A DNA stretch of 64,000 nt from Tillandsia leiboldiana (GCA_029204045.2 CM055067.1:30640838-30704837), one strand, 5' to 3'; positions 1-11,325 are shown, counted from the stretch's first letter. Numbers and translations are program-made. The notes: generated by a model from the letters alone, not told the origin.

Positions 1-556
1 CGCACCCACTAGGTCTACTAGAGACAAAAGGGGAAAGAAGAGGTTGTAAGCTATAAACAGAACTGCTGAGGAAAAGAAGCTACCACTACTATGCCTCTAA
101 ATGAAATCCGAAAATGGAATAACCGCAAGTATGCATCAGTAACCTACCGTCCAGATAAACCCAATCTACCCACCAGTAAAAACTGGTACTGCCTGCTGCC
201 GCCCTCATCATCGGGCATGTAAAGCCACGCCGATGTGATAGCAATACTCCTGCTGCCGCCCTCATCATCGGGCAACTAAAGCCGCGCCGATGTGATAGCA
301 AAACTCAATAACTGCCTGACCCCCACGCTCCGGAGGGGAACTCGAGGGGAGCTACCCACACGAGGAAAGTAACCATGTCACAAGTATCATAAAAGCAGGA
401 CTGGATCACTACAATGCCTAAGTGGAACAAATCCCTCCACTAAAGAAACCCCGATCCCCAATCTGATGCATAAGTGAACATCCGGTCAATCGCCCAACAT
501 CCACGATTACCGCAATACCCCACAATCTATAATCAAGTCCAATAACCGACACCCGG
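1..556 (-). mobile_element. Gypsy LTR fragment L1, outer part
   Basis: This stretch aligns by eye with about 8200-9150 of LTR L3: shared blocks include the start of the text on slicing into three-part paragraphs of 'ccaatctgatgcata', 'ccggtcaa' and 'ataatcaagtcc'. It is the inner part of an LTR whose beginning lies left of the window. It is cut at 556 by another LTR that begins TGTCACGCCCC at 557. No coding sequence is present. The minus strand is assigned because relatives with PBS and coding regions (D, E) run that way. TSD-like bases at the cut are CCCGG, but I could not find the matching right copy. Confidence 0.6.
192..305. repeat. 57-bp direct tandem duplication
   Basis: Two adjacent copies with a period of 57 bp (192-248 and 249-305), both starting CCTGCTGCCGCCCTCATCAT, with a few substitutions between them. 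It lies inside LTR fragment L1. L3 does not show the duplication at the matching place (about 8740-8860), so it is local to this copy. Confidence 0.8.
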
Positions 557-838
557 TGTCACGCCCCGGAGGTTTAAATGTGCGGAAAACGTATATCTCT
601 TTTTCTTTTTTTGTAACAACTCCACTCTCCGGTACGTGCCAGACCCGCCACACATACAAATTCGCCCCACAAACGGACAGAGCCTCCTTTGTGTGTGCAC
701 GGCGTCACATTCGCGATTTGCACTTTAACCACAATAGTCAGGATAACAACTAAAGATAGAGAAGGGAGAAGGTAATCATACAACATTTCGACTAAGGCCA
801 CCAGGTTTTGAAAGGATAAATCCACGGGTTTATACGAC

Positions 839-855
839 GGTGCCCACACGACACC
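839..855 (-). other. Leader hairpin of the 17-nt covarying class
   Basis: On the minus strand it reads GGTGTC, loop GTGTG, GGCACC. All six pairs form if U-G is allowed. On the plus strand the same position is a C-A mismatch, so the structure fits the minus-strand RNA. It is followed in RNA sense by an AAACCCGTGGATTTAT box, as in the relatives in O, B and F. Confidence 0.6.
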
Positions 856-1789
856 TTATTCTTTTCAAAATCAAATTTTGCAAACCCTTTCTTTATTCGA
901 AAATGGCCGAACTAAGAGGAAGATAAAGGAAAGCGTTCATCACAAGATTTTAGCGTCCACAACATCCACATTAAAGAGAAACCACCTGCTACCTAACAAA
1001 TCAAACTAACCAAAAGCATAAAGGAAAGGTATCTAGCCACAGTACGAAGCTACGGTCGTCTAGTCGAAACCTCACCGTCGTCCTGGAGCCCACCCCTGAC
1101 CGAACCTGTCACAGTGTGGGAAGTCAGTGACAAAAAGAGTAAGAGGTAGGTGTAAAAGATGTAAGATGTTATCAGTATTAAAAGGAAAGCAAACCAATAA
1201 GCCAAAGCACCCAATCTCCCCCCTCATGAATCCACAGTAACCCTCATGTAAATCGAAACAGAGCACCTGCCAAACGATCTAAAGACCTCTGGCGAACGAA
1301 GATACCTTGCTCTCACCTTGATGCTTCAACCCCTCCATAGTACTTGTGCAGCACCGTAAGTAACCGCGAGGTGTCCCCACTACGTCACCTTCACCTTTGT
1401 GGGGTACACGGGTAAACATACCACCTATCCGGAAAAGTACATCAGTCTGGTGGCCAAACCGCCGGTGTGCGTGTAAGCAGCCATGAGCATAATGGCCGGA
1501 ATCAGCGCGTAATATAAAGCACCGCGACACCCAGTCGCCACAGATAGTAATAAGAAAGGGATACTCACGCGAAAAGGGGTTAGTCACAATCCATTTGCAC
1601 ATCTACTTTACTCTTACGCATTACCCGGTAAACCCATACTTCAACAACGCACGAAAAGGGTACCCACCTCAAGTTGGGTCGAATGAAACTCCCGGAGCCG
1701 AACCACGCCCTCGAACAACTCCAGGACCTACAAAGTCCCCAAAAGAAACAACTGGTCATACTCGACTCGCTAGAAGAACTGAGACCCCG

Positions 1790-2430
1790 CTCGCGCCAAG
1801 TGAGGGCGGCAAGCCGAGCAGCGGCGGCGGCGCGACCTTGCGCGGGCACCTGCCTCGTGCAGCGCACCGCATGCGACACGGCCCCGCGCGAGCACCTGCC
1901 GCGCGTCGCGGCACCGCATGGCGCACCGCACCGCGCAGCACGAGCAGTTGCCCCCGCGCGACGGCACCGCACGGCGCGCCGCACCTTCCAGCGCGCGTAC
2001 CGGCCCCGTGCGAGCGGCGGCCTCCGCGCGGGAGGCAGCCCCCGCGCGGCACGCCGCACCACGCAGCACGCGGCGCGGCCCCGTGCGGGAGGTGGCCCCG
2101 CGTGGGCGACGGCCCCGCGCGAGCGGCGGCCTCCGCGCCGCATGCCGCACCGCGCAGCCCGCGGTGCGGCCTCGCGCCGGAGGCGGCCCCGCGCGGGCGA
2201 CGGCCCCGCGCGAGCGGCGGCCTCCGCACTGGAGGCGGCCCCCACACGGCACGCCGCACCGCACAGCCCGCGGCGCGCCGCACCGCGCAGCACGCGGTGC
2301 GGCCTCGCGCCGGAGGCTGCCCCGTGCGGCGCGGCCTCCGCGCGGGAGGCGGCGCCCGCGCGGCGCGGCCCCACGCGTTGCGTGGCGCATGGTACGAATA
2401 GCGGCGCGCCCGCACACCGCGGCGGCGGTG
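1790..2430. repeat. GC-rich, internally repetitive LTR island
   Basis: About 640 bases of almost pure G+C built from imperfect iterations of GCGGCCTCCGCGCGGGAGGC-like words, direct and inverted. Long open frames exist here in several frames on both strands only because stop codons are rare in such sequence. The inferred peptides are Ala/Arg/Pro/Gly-rich and match no domain I know. I treat it as non-coding LTR sequence. Confidence 0.75.
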
Positions 2431-3955
2431 TCTTAGGGCATCGCGGTACAAGATAAAGAAGGACAAGACCCAAAACTCGAAAATCGAACACTAACCTTGA
2501 TTTCGCGGAGAAGAAGAGGAAGAGGAAGGAAGACACGTCCCTCGCCGGTGATGAGAATCCGGTTCCATTCCCCGTTTCCGACGCGCTTGATCACGAAGAG
2601 GTAGGGAACGCTCTCCCCCCCCCCTCTCTCTCTCTCTCTGACTAGGGTTCATGAAAAAGGAGGAGAATAAATCATCTAATTTAAAAATATTATTTTCTCC
2701 TACGTACAAACCCAAAATTCCGATAAGAGGGATTCTCCAACCAACTTCTTGATAAGAGTGCCACCTAAGCAACGTTTCTAAAATATCCGGCACCGATTTT
2801 GATGCACCAAGGTCTTAACGGGTTCGACTTATCCTATCGTACCCGTTAACACAAAAGACCCATTCCGGGAGATCCGTAAGTCCAAAAATATCTCCAAGTG
2901 GTACCCACCATCAAGGTAAACCAATTTGTTCCAATTTAATATTCAATACCACATGCAAGGTTAAGTGCTAATATAGTAATCCATAAATCCACACAAGCAT
3001 TCATAAACCCAACCACGAGCATGATTAATCAATAAGTCTAATATAGGGATCTTTCTAATATTCCTAGTGAGCTCGTCAAAGTAGAGGGATATAACAACCA
3101 CCCACCTCGATCGCAAAGCACGCGAAGCACATCACAAATACGCCCTCACACCAGGTAACCATGGCACACCGCACAAACTGCAAAGATAACCCAAACGGCG
3201 TACAATCAATCTCAAAAATGCACAATCTGCCGCCGTCCATACAACCAGTCCCGAAAATGGCCCAATTTTACCTACGAGATGACCTTGAAAAATTCTAGAA
3301 AAATAACCGTTGCGATCCTTGCGACGAGTAGACGCAAAACGAGTACTCGCACGTTCCGTTCCGATACTTGTAGGCCAAGTTACAAAATAAACATCGCGGC
3401 GTGCCCAAAACATTCCACAATCAAAATCCTGTAGCATTCAGTCTAGAAAAGTGGGATTATCACCTTCGAAGCAACCTCCAAAAATCCCAAAAAAATCACG
3501 GCAATATTCCGTGCGATGCGTAGATGAAGATCAAGTACTTGCACTCCTCATTCCGATGCTTGTGGGCTGAGATATCCCACAATTACTCCAATGTTGTCCA
3601 AAACTCCGCCCCAGAAAAAGAGGTCACAAAAAGGTCCGAAAAGCCCAAGAAAACCTCAGAATGGAAAGAAACTGTAAACACGGGAATCGTAGCACTACCT
3701 GTCGTGGAAACACCGGCGCAAAAATTGCCTAAAAATTCCTTCGGGGTAGCCCTGGGGAGTCCGCGCACCGAAACGCGACGGGAAGGGTCGCCGGAGAAGA
3801 AGTGTCGAAGCGCGCCGAATCGCCGAAAAAGTTCGTACAATGGCCTCCTAAAATCCCAAAAATCCTCCATGAGGTGTGGCATTGGTAGAGGGATAGGTTT
3901 ACTGTAGAACTTCCAGAGAGAAACAACCTAGAAAAACCTGAATCAGAGCTAGAAT

Positions 3956-3973
3956 GGGCCTATTTATAGGCCC
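3956..3973 (-). promoter_or_regulatory. Probable LTR TATA box (L1)
   Basis: The minus strand reads GGGCCTATAAATAGGCCC, a TATAAATA core in an almost perfect inverted repeat. L3 has the same element at 10797-10808. The position inside the LTR and the orientation shared with the related elements suggest the Pol II core promoter of this LTR family. Function is inferred. Confidence 0.55.
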
Positions 3974-4542
3974 AGCCGAAGAAATTGATTAATTCCCAAC
4001 ATATCCCTGGATTCGGGCGCTCGGGATGAAATCGGGCACCTGAATGAGTTGGGAGGTCCCCCGAGAGGAGCGCCCGGATCACCCACGCAACGCCACGTCG
4101 CACCGAACAGCGGACAGCGGTGCAAGGCCGCCTGGGCGCCGCCACGTGGCCCGGTCGGGTCAACGTGGGTGGGTGGCGCCCACAAATCCCCGGGCGCCAC
4201 ATGGCCCGCACAAGCGCCCCCGACTGCGCCCTGCCGCGCTGCCTGCCACCCTGCCATGCACGCATCCTGAGGCGCCCACGGTGCACCCTGTGGACCGCGC
4301 ATTCGAGAGCCCGCCAACTAGAAGCTGCCACGTGTCCCTGCCCGGTCCATGCGCCACCCCGCGCCTCTCCGTGGACCGCGCCTCCTGCACCAGCCAATCC
4401 TGAGCTGCCACGTGTCCAATGCGCTCCAATGGGAAGCCGCCACGTGGCACACCCATCCCCGCAGCACCGCAGCTGCCCGCGTGCCTGCCCGGCCCGCGCG
4501 CTGCCCGCGCCAGCTCCCGTGGGCCGAGCCCACTGCACCGCA

Positions 4543-4720
4543 TGTGACACCCCCGGAATTTGGATTAGTCCTCTATATAAATGATATAATAGGACTAAAT
4601 CTCTAACCCGGCTATAGCATTTTGGATGGTAGCAAGATCCAAGAGGAACATGAGAGTTAAGCGTGCTAGAGCTAGAGTAGTTCTAGGATGGGTGACCCCC
4701 CTGGGAAGTGGGGCGTCACA
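4543..4720 (+). repeat. Cassandra 5' LTR
   Basis: 178 bp, from TGTGACACCC to GGGCGTCACA. It is identical by eye to the 3' LTR at 4943-5120. It contains a TATATAA-like stretch near 4573 and the 5S-like domain in its 3' half. Confidence 0.93.
4636..4713 (+). ncRNA. 5S rRNA-like domain of Cassandra 5' LTR
   Basis: Contains AGTTAAGCGTGCT (box A region, near 4655-4667) and AGTAGTTCTAGGATGGGTGA followed by CC..CTGGGAAGT (box C region, 4676-4709). These match the second half of plant 5S rRNA closely, while the first half is diverged. In the Cassandra family this domain is known to keep the Pol III internal promoter. It is not a 5S gene, because it sits in an LTR present in two copies. Confidence 0.9.
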
Positions 4721-4722
4721 GT

Positions 4723-4736
4723 TGGTATCAGAGCCA
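4723..4736 (+). other. Cassandra primer-binding site
   Basis: TGGTATCAGAGCCA, two bases after the LTR end. It is complementary to the 3' end of the plant initiator methionine tRNA and is the expected minus-strand primer site. Confidence 0.92.
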
Positions 4737-4928
4737 TTCACCAGCCGGAAATGTGAGATGAGTCTCGGCTGAGCCAGGGTTATATAGCGGGTAGAGCGAG
4801 GCTCCCCGGCTAATGACCGTTGTGAGCGGAGTGCAGCTCCTCACAAGGTCGACTAAGGCTAGCGAGACGAGTCTCACATCGCCTGGTGCTTGTGAGTGTG
4901 CTTGAGCCTAACGTGGACGTCAGGGCTT

Positions 4929-4942
4929 AAAGGGGGGAAGAA
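4929..4942 (+). other. Cassandra polypurine tract
   Basis: AAAGGGGGGAAGAA, all purine, ending exactly at the base before the 3' LTR. This is the expected plus-strand priming site. Confidence 0.9.
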
Positions 4943-5120
4943 TGTGACACCCCCGGAATTTGGATTAGTCCTCTATATAAATGATATAATAGGACTAAAT
5001 CTCTAACCCGGCTATAGCATTTTGGATGGTAGCAAGATCCAAGAGGAACATGAGAGTTAAGCGTGCTAGAGCTAGAGTAGTTCTAGGATGGGTGACCCCC
5101 CTGGGAAGTGGGGCGTCACA
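4943..5120 (+). repeat. Cassandra 3' LTR
   Basis: The second 178-bp LTR, identical by eye to 4543-4720. It is followed at once by the right target-site copy CCGCA (5121-5125). Confidence 0.93.
5036..5113 (+). ncRNA. 5S rRNA-like domain of Cassandra 3' LTR
   Basis: The same domain as at 4636-4713, exactly 400 bp downstream, with identical box A-like and box C-like sequences. Confidence 0.9.
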
Positions 5121-5500
5121 CCGCACCTCCCGCTCCGCCACGTGGCGTACGACACCAATAGGAAGGCGCCACGTGGCACACCCTCGATCCACCGGTCCAC
5201 CGTGCACCCGAAAACACTGAAATCTTCTGGGTATACGTTTTCAGGTGTCCGGACTCAGAAAAATACCACCAAATAGTCAATTTCCATCGTTTTTCCGCGC
5301 TGAATCAAAATCTGATCTCCGTTTCACGCAAAACCACTTCTAAAATTCGACGGGTGCATCCGAATACACTCGTGATCCATTCAACGCACTGAGCCCTTTT
5401 CTTGAGTCCGATACGCACCCAACACCTCCAACACCCAACCAAGGCCTTCGGAAGCTGTTGATCCAATAGTAATCCTCTCGCGGAAATTTGGGTCCTCACA

Positions 5501-7141
5501 GAGGGTTCTCTACTAGTCTGGTTAAATACATGCAAACATATGACAAGGTGCGAGTCAAGGTGCCAATATTTCGTTATCACAAGAAATAATCACTTTACTA
5601 ATTTAATCATGCTTGCATCTTGGTCCACAAAATATGTACTTATTTATCATGCATGCATACTATAATATAGAATTAGTACGCCGCCTGCTAATTTTGGAGG
5701 AAAATCCAACCCACCTGGAACGTGCTAACATCCAACAAATAGATTCGTGCTCCCGCGAAGAATTGCACCGTCGAAAAGGGGACAACTGCTACACCGTACA
5801 TCATAAGGAACAACTGAGGTAGCCCCGAGCTCCATCCTTCAAGAGGACCTTGAAAAAGGCATCAAAATAGGATCTCTGTCATCAAGAAAAGTCCAAAAAA
5901 TGCTTCTCAAACTTAATAAATAGATCTGCTAAAGTGGTCGTTGTAACTGTAAAAAAAGGGGCAGTTTATACCATTAATTTTTCTTCCAAATTTCCAAAGC
6001 AAGATTCAATTATAATCTTCCAAGCGTCAGGATCATGCCCATGCCTTCAGATTTCCAAAACTCGGAGAAACACTCATGATTAGCGTCCCTCGCGCAAACG
6101 ATCCAATAACAACAGCAAGAATCCCAGAAAATGTCATTTTACCTGTCCCAGAGCTAAAATCGAAATTGGGGATCAATTATAAAAAAGGTATCTCCATCAA
6201 AGAGGAAAGCCCCCTCCAAAATTTCAGATCAAAAGCTCTTTCATAGAGCCCGTGGGAAACTCCGAAAAAATCTTCGACGGTGCAGCCAAAACAGTGCCTC
6301 GGGTGACAAAGAGGAAAAGAATAGAGATACTTTACTCAGCGAGGCCTCAAAATTAGAAAAGAATGAGTGGAGAGGGTGGAGGATCTCTCAAGCTTCAAAA
6401 CGAGCTCTCCTGCGGCGAAAACGACGAAGAAATGGCCAAGAAAATGACCCCGAAATCCTCTTTTTAGTGGGCTGGGCCGAGGGGTTTCGGGCACCCGAAT
6501 CGGGCGCACTGTGCACGCCTGAAACCGGCCCGCTCGACCGCGCGCTCGGATCGCGCGGACGGCGCCATGCGGCCTAATCCGCGTTCGGTCAAACGCGGGG
6601 GCTGCGCGCGTTGCGCCTCACACGTCGCATGGCGCTGTGCCGGCCCTATTCGCGCGCACCACGTGGCCGCGCGGGTGCGTCGGCGCCGCGCTGTCGCGTG
6701 CTCACTGGCCCATCCCACAGCAGTAACGCGGCCCAATGAGGAGCCGGCACGTGGCAGCACAGTCTCCCTCCGCGCCGGGTGCACCAAACTGTGCAGCACC
6801 GGGCCAATCGGGCAGTGCCATGTGGCCCGCTCATTGACTCGGTCAACCCGGGCCGGTCCACACATCAAAATAGCCCAAAAACGCCTCCCGTCGCTCGTAA
6901 TTTCGCCCGTACAACCCGTTTTCAACGAAATTTCATGCTGAATCTAAATTCGATGTCTATTTTGCCAAATTCCACTTCTAAAATTCGATGAAGGCATCTA
7001 GATAGATAAACTTGATCTAATTTTCGCGATGAGTCCAATCCTGAGGTCCGATTTGTGCACAATCATCTCCATCCCACAACAAAGGCCTCCAGAAGTTACT
7101 GAACACACTGCAAAAGTTCTGCGGAGATCCGGATCATCACA
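5501..7141 (-). mobile_element. Gypsy LTR L2, 5'-truncated
   Basis: From about 5580 the sequence aligns with L3 from about 9780 (ATTTAATCATGC..., AACCCACCTGGAACG) and, later, with L1 (GGGCTGGGCC, CGCGC-rich text, CCACGTGGC words, then the CTTCTAAAATTCGA block). It ends with GGATCATCACA at 7141, equivalent to the L1 end at 5500. The first 80 bases after L1 are not assigned. No gene is supported; the frames at 6464-6941 are GC-rich shadows. The adjacency of an L1 terminus and the middle of L2 suggests a deletion or unequal recombination. Confidence 0.55.
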
Positions 7142-7665
7142 ATTTAAGGAGTAGAAATAAATGAATTTAGAATTTATAAATTCTCCACCTCTATCACTGC
7201 TAATACGAACAATCTTTTCATTCTTCTCAATCAGTGTACGATGACAAATCTCATGAAAAGAGTCGAAAGTATCCGCTTTCTCTTTCAAAAATACTACCCA
7301 TGAAAATCTAGAGAAATCATCAACCATAAGAAATATATACCATTTACCACCCAAACTAGGTTGACGAGTTGGCCCCATTAAATCCATATGCAGTAAATCT
7401 AGTGGCTGCTTTGTTCCTACATGGTTCAAGTTCTTGTGAGTGGAAGTAGTTTGTTTTCCCTTTTGACATCGACCACACATAATGTTCTCTTTAAAGCTAA
7501 GTTTAGAAATACTTCTAACAACATCCTTATGTGTGATCCTACATAGTTCCCTAAAGTTCATGTGACCTAGTCTTTCATGCCAAAGAGTCTCGGTGTCAAG
7601 TGAAACAAGGTTACATTGTTCGATGGATTTACTAGGAACTACATAGCAATTGTTCTGCGATCTAA
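7142..7665 (-). pseudogene. Ty1/Copia polyprotein fragment (integrase)
   Basis: On the minus strand this fragment encodes a GAG-pre-integrase segment (LWHERLGHMNF, then CGRCQKGKQ) followed by the start of the integrase core: LLHMDLMGP with the first catalytic Asp, MVDDFSRFSWVVF, and SSDRGGEF with the second Asp. The layout is that of plant Copia integrases. The third catalytic residue, the protease, RT and RNase H are missing. The frame is open for all 524 bases, but both ends are cut exactly by Gypsy LTR termini: the L2 end at 7141 and the L3 start at 7666. It is a dead remnant used as a landing site. Confidence 0.85.
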
Positions 7666-7715
7666 TGTCACGCCCCGGGGTCGAAACTGCGACCCGGGCT
7701 CGCCAACAGATCCGC

Positions 7716-7741
7716 CGCCTATACAAAACCCCGCATAGGCG
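7716..7741 (-). other. U5-end hairpin of L3
   Basis: CGCCTATAC and the complementary GCATAGGCG close an eight-base loop. Pairing is complete on the minus strand if one G-U is allowed. It is the positional equivalent of the hairpin at 11753-11780 in E, with two base pairs exchanged in a compensatory way. Confidence 0.6.
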
Positions 7742-10700
7742 AAGCGTCCAACCTGCAAGAAAAGGTGCTACAGCTAACAGATATTAGAGCTATAAATAAA
7801 AATCTGCTGTAAAACTAAAACCAACCACTGTACAACTGGAAATAATAGTACAATATCCATCTCCCATAAGTGATAATCATACAATGTCCTTACATACAAA
7901 AATCCAAAACTCAACAGGGAGGTAAACCGAAATAAATCATCAGTGTACAGGCACTCAATACATATCATATCCTCACAATACATCAGTGTCTCAAAAGAGG
8001 AAAATAAAATATACTAAAGCACTACTGTACTAAAGATCTCCACTGAAGGGGTACCACAACTCTCCAACGACGGGTAGGGATCTAGCTGGCGACTCCCTCG
8101 CCTCGATCAACAACCGCAGAATCAACAACACCCGCAAGACTCTGCAAAACAAAGGAGAGAAAAGAAAGGGAGGGGGAAAACCCCCAACGGGTGTGAGAAC
8201 TATACCAAAAAGGGAGTTCTCAGTGGGTACCGCCACCAGGCCCGACGATCTGCCCACTAAGTCCACAAGAGGCATAAGATAACCAATGCAGTAAAAACTG
8301 AATAAGAAAGCTGGAGGTACTCTACAGCTACCATGCATCTATCTAAATGCTAAAAAGGGGAAGGCCGATAAAAGATATGCAACCACTCGCACACAAGGTG
8401 CACAATTGACCCAATCGAGCTGACTGTCACATCGGGTCAAGTCAAGCCTGCACCTCCCTAGTGTATCAACGTAGGGTGTCTAATCGGACTAACTCGCTAC
8501 CGAGTAGGGGCACATGCAGGCTATAGTCGAAATCCACGCTCTCTCTCAGAACGGATAGACTCAAGATCCCCAAACCTCTCGCACAATGGTCAAAGTACAC
8601 ACAAGGCCCCGGGACCACTGTCAACCCAAACGGCTCCCAACAACACTAGCACTGGTCTCGACACACCTACTAAACTCCACTCAGCCCCCTTGTACGAGTG
8701 CAATAATAAAAGTACCTGCCTGAAATAAACCCAATCAAGCCACCAGTAACCACTAGTACTGCCTGCTCAACCGGCCGCACCGGGTATGCCAGCCGACGCA
8801 TAACTCCGAGCGGAAAAGGAGTCTTAAAGACTCAAAGCCTGCCTGTCGCACACTCCGGAGTGGCACTCGAGGGGAGCGACCCACGAGAGTAAAGTATCTC
8901 AGTAACAAGTATCATAGGTATCATAATATAGCAGGACTGGATCACGACTCTGATCAAAGTGGGAAAACCCATACACTAAAGAAGACCCCGGTCCTCAAAC
9001 AGATGCAAAAGTACTCAATAAGTAGGAAACTCCGTCCACTAGAGAAATCTGATACCCAATCTGATGCATAAATAAATATCCGGTCAACCGCCCTATATCC
9101 GCGGTTGCCGCAATACCCTGTCGTCTATAATCAAGTCCTATAACCGACCTACGGTCGACCGCCCAAAGTTCGCGGTCACCGCAAAACCCTGCCAACCACA
9201 ATCCAGCACAACCCGTCCCTGACACCAAGGTCCCGGCTACACTACCCCAAACCCCTGCACGCACCCGAGCAACACAGACCGCCTGACTAACAAAGAAGGA
9301 GAAAGGAATAACATGGTTTCTCCTAAGTCAAGTTCCAATAAGTAGTGTAGCAGTAAAAGATGGCCTAACTATATGTCCATACAAGCATGCATTTGTCCTC
9401 AAGGAAGAATAAAGATGAGATAACAAATAGTAGCATCAACTAGAAATAACTGCATGCCCGAAAATCAAAGATGAACTACCCCTGTCCATAATCCATGAAA
9501 ACTCCTCAAAGTAATTTCCGCACATAGATAAATCATCCTACTCCATCGAGTAAATCCAATCCCATGAAAGTCTATGTGTTAACCTGGCATGCTAGTAACT
9601 TGCTACTATAATAAATCGATCTCGCAAAACGATGCCAAAAATAATCAAACATGACCTCCATCTCATCTAGTGTCTAATAACCACAACCATCCACTATATG
9701 CTAGATCTTAATTCCTTTAAATCATGTACAATAAACAAGTAAGAATTAAACACATGATCAAGGCCATTTTCCATGCTTACATCTTAGATCTATTAATTGT
9801 ATATTTAATCATGCATGCATTCTAACATATAGAATTAGAGAACCCTCCACCGGTTCTGGGGGCAAGGCAACCCACCTGAAACGCTTTCCGCAGGCAAAGC
9901 TGAAGTCGGTGAAAAGCGTGGCCACTTGCTAACAAAATCTGCTAAACCCGCATCCTCGGTACATGTCGTGCAAGCCTCGGCTCCAAACAACATCACCCCA
10001 ACAACGCAACACCACAACAATCGACCTCACAACACAATCAACACCCCAAACACACACCAAACAGCATTGCTGTTTTTCCAAAACAGCACAAAGATGGTCA
10101 TTTCTCAACTGCATTCTGTCCTCCAAAAATCCCCAAAAAATCACGGTTGCGATTCTCGCGACGAGTAGCCCCAAAACAAGTATTTATACGCCCAGTTCGG
10201 ACACCTGTAGGCCAAGATACAAATTAAACAATACGGTGCGCCAGTAATCCACAACACTAAGAAAACTGCGGGATACAACCCCAAAGAAGATTAAATCTCA
10301 CCTTCGAAGAGTCCTTAGAAAAATCCAATAAAAATACGGGCGCGTTCCTCTCGAAGCGTAGATACCGATCGAGTCCTCATACGCCCCAAACCGATGCCCG
10401 TAGGCCGAGAAATCCCAACATAACTCCACCGCTATCCCGTACCTCGCAGCAGTACAAAGGGTCACAAAAACACCTCGGGAACTATGCCAAAAAATTGAAA
10501 TGAGGAGAAGTGATCAACATGGAAATCGAAGCCTTATTTCTCGTGAACGCGTTGCCATGAAAATCGGCTCAAAACTTCATCGGGGTGATCCGGAGTGTCT
10601 CGTGGAATGAACAGCGACGGTAAAAGCCAAAAATCCAAGGTGCGTCGATGTGCGCCGCGTCGCTGAAAACGTCGATGCCGCGGCCTCCAAAAATCCCGAA

Positions 10701-10796
10701 AATCCATCGGAGGGTAGAGGACAAGGTGGGGAAGGCTCTGATATAGGGGAGGCTCCAGAAAAAATTCCAAAAACCCGCACAAGAACTCCCCACGGC

Positions 10797-10808
10797 CTAT
10801 TTATAGGC
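10797..10808 (-). promoter_or_regulatory. Probable LTR TATA box (L3)
   Basis: The minus strand reads CCTATAAATAGG. Same context and position as the L1 box at 3956-3973. The promoter role is inferred from the family layout. Confidence 0.5.
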
Positions 10809-11325
10809 TCAGCCGAACAAATGGGAAAATGCCATCCGTGTCCCTGGTTTCGGGCGCCCGAAACTTTCGGGCGCCGAAACCGGGTCGAACGAGACCCGTC
10901 CAACCACGCCCGGATCATCCTGGTGGCGCCACGTCACCGCTGAACAGCGGACAGCCGAATCCGCCTACCACCCTGCGCCGCGTGGCCTGCCGCGGATGCC
11001 GACGCGTGGCGCGCCCGAGCGCGGGAAACGCCGTCAACGCGCCCACGTGCGCTTGCGCCCTCTGCACACACGCATCCCGAGGCACTCCCTCACTGCACTG
11101 TGCACCGCGACCACTGAACCAGCCTCTCCGCAACTGCCACGTGTCCGCCCTAGCCCAATAGAAGAACGCCACGTGGTACTCCTGTCCCCGAAGCACCGCG
11201 CGCTGCCCGCGCCCGGGCGCTGCCCGCGGCCGCACCTGCGCCTGCCCGCCGCCGCGACCGCGCCTGCCCGAGCCCGCGCTGCCGCGCCCCGCCATCGCCG
11301 GCGCTGCCCCTGCCACCGGAAAAGT

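Larger units (their letters stand above)
557..2884 (-). mobile_element. Gypsy LTR (557 family) inserted in L1
   Basis: Starts TGTCACGCCCCGGAGG and shares ordered blocks with the LTRs of elements O and B: a leader block at 650-720, a 17-nt hairpin at 839-855, the CTGTCACAGTG/GGAAGTCAGTGAC block near 1110-1130, a TCCGGA block near 1420, a GC-rich island at 1790-2430, and CCATTCCGGGAGATCCGTA near 2860. The left boundary is sharp. The right boundary is not: after about 2884 the similarity to O's LTR stops and I find no TACA end or matching target duplication. It may be a solo LTR or a truncated copy. Confidence 0.6.
4543..5120 (+). mobile_element. Complete Cassandra TRIM retrotransposon
   Basis: A 578-bp element with two 178-bp LTRs (4543-4720 and 4943-5120) that I read as identical, TGTGACAC at the start and GCGTCACA at the end, flanked by the 5-bp duplication CCGCA (4538-4542 and 5121-5125). 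The 222-bp interior has a PBS matching the initiator-Met tRNA directly after LTR1 and a polypurine tract directly before LTR2. There is no coding sequence. Each LTR holds a 5S rRNA-like domain with the Pol III internal control boxes, which is the hallmark of the Cassandra family. Identical LTRs and an exact TSD indicate recent insertion, into LTR L1. Confidence 0.95.
2885..5500 (-). mobile_element. Gypsy LTR L1, remaining part to its terminus
   Basis: Aligns with about 9700-10950 of L3 and with L2. Shared landmarks are a twice-iterated module around GCGACGAGTAG...GTAGGCCAAG (3300-3390 and 3480-3580), a TATA-like palindrome near 3960 and GC-rich text with CCACGTGGC words. The LTR end is TCCTCACA at 5493-5500, matching GATCATCACA at the end of L2. 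A complete Cassandra element interrupts it at 4543-5125. Open frames here are not supported as genes. Confidence 0.6.
7666..11325 (-). mobile_element. Gypsy LTR L3
   Basis: Starts TGTCACGCCCCGGGGTCGAA, as the D and E LTRs do, with the U5-end hairpin at 7716-7741. It then follows the L-family order: tandem module at 10110-10230 and 10318-10420, TATA-like box at 10797-10808, GC-rich CCACGTGGC text. It should end with a TCACA terminus, but instead runs into Copia sequence at about 11325, so the end is lost. Open frames inside are LTR shadows. The 5 bp left of the start are TCTAA; no right copy was found. Confidence 0.65.

Noticed and set aside
1580..2536. Long open frames on both strands (up to 318 codons)
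   Set aside because: They overlap each other in four or more frames inside a GC-rich LTR island, give Ala/Arg/Pro-rich peptides without a domain, and the same happens in every other GC island of the window.
2885..3130. Right terminus of the 557 LTR
   Set aside because: I looked for a TACA end followed by CCCGG to match the left flank and found none, so I left the boundary approximate.
4636..4713. 5S rRNA gene
   Set aside because: Only the second half resembles 5S rRNA closely and it sits in both LTRs of a Cassandra element with TSD.
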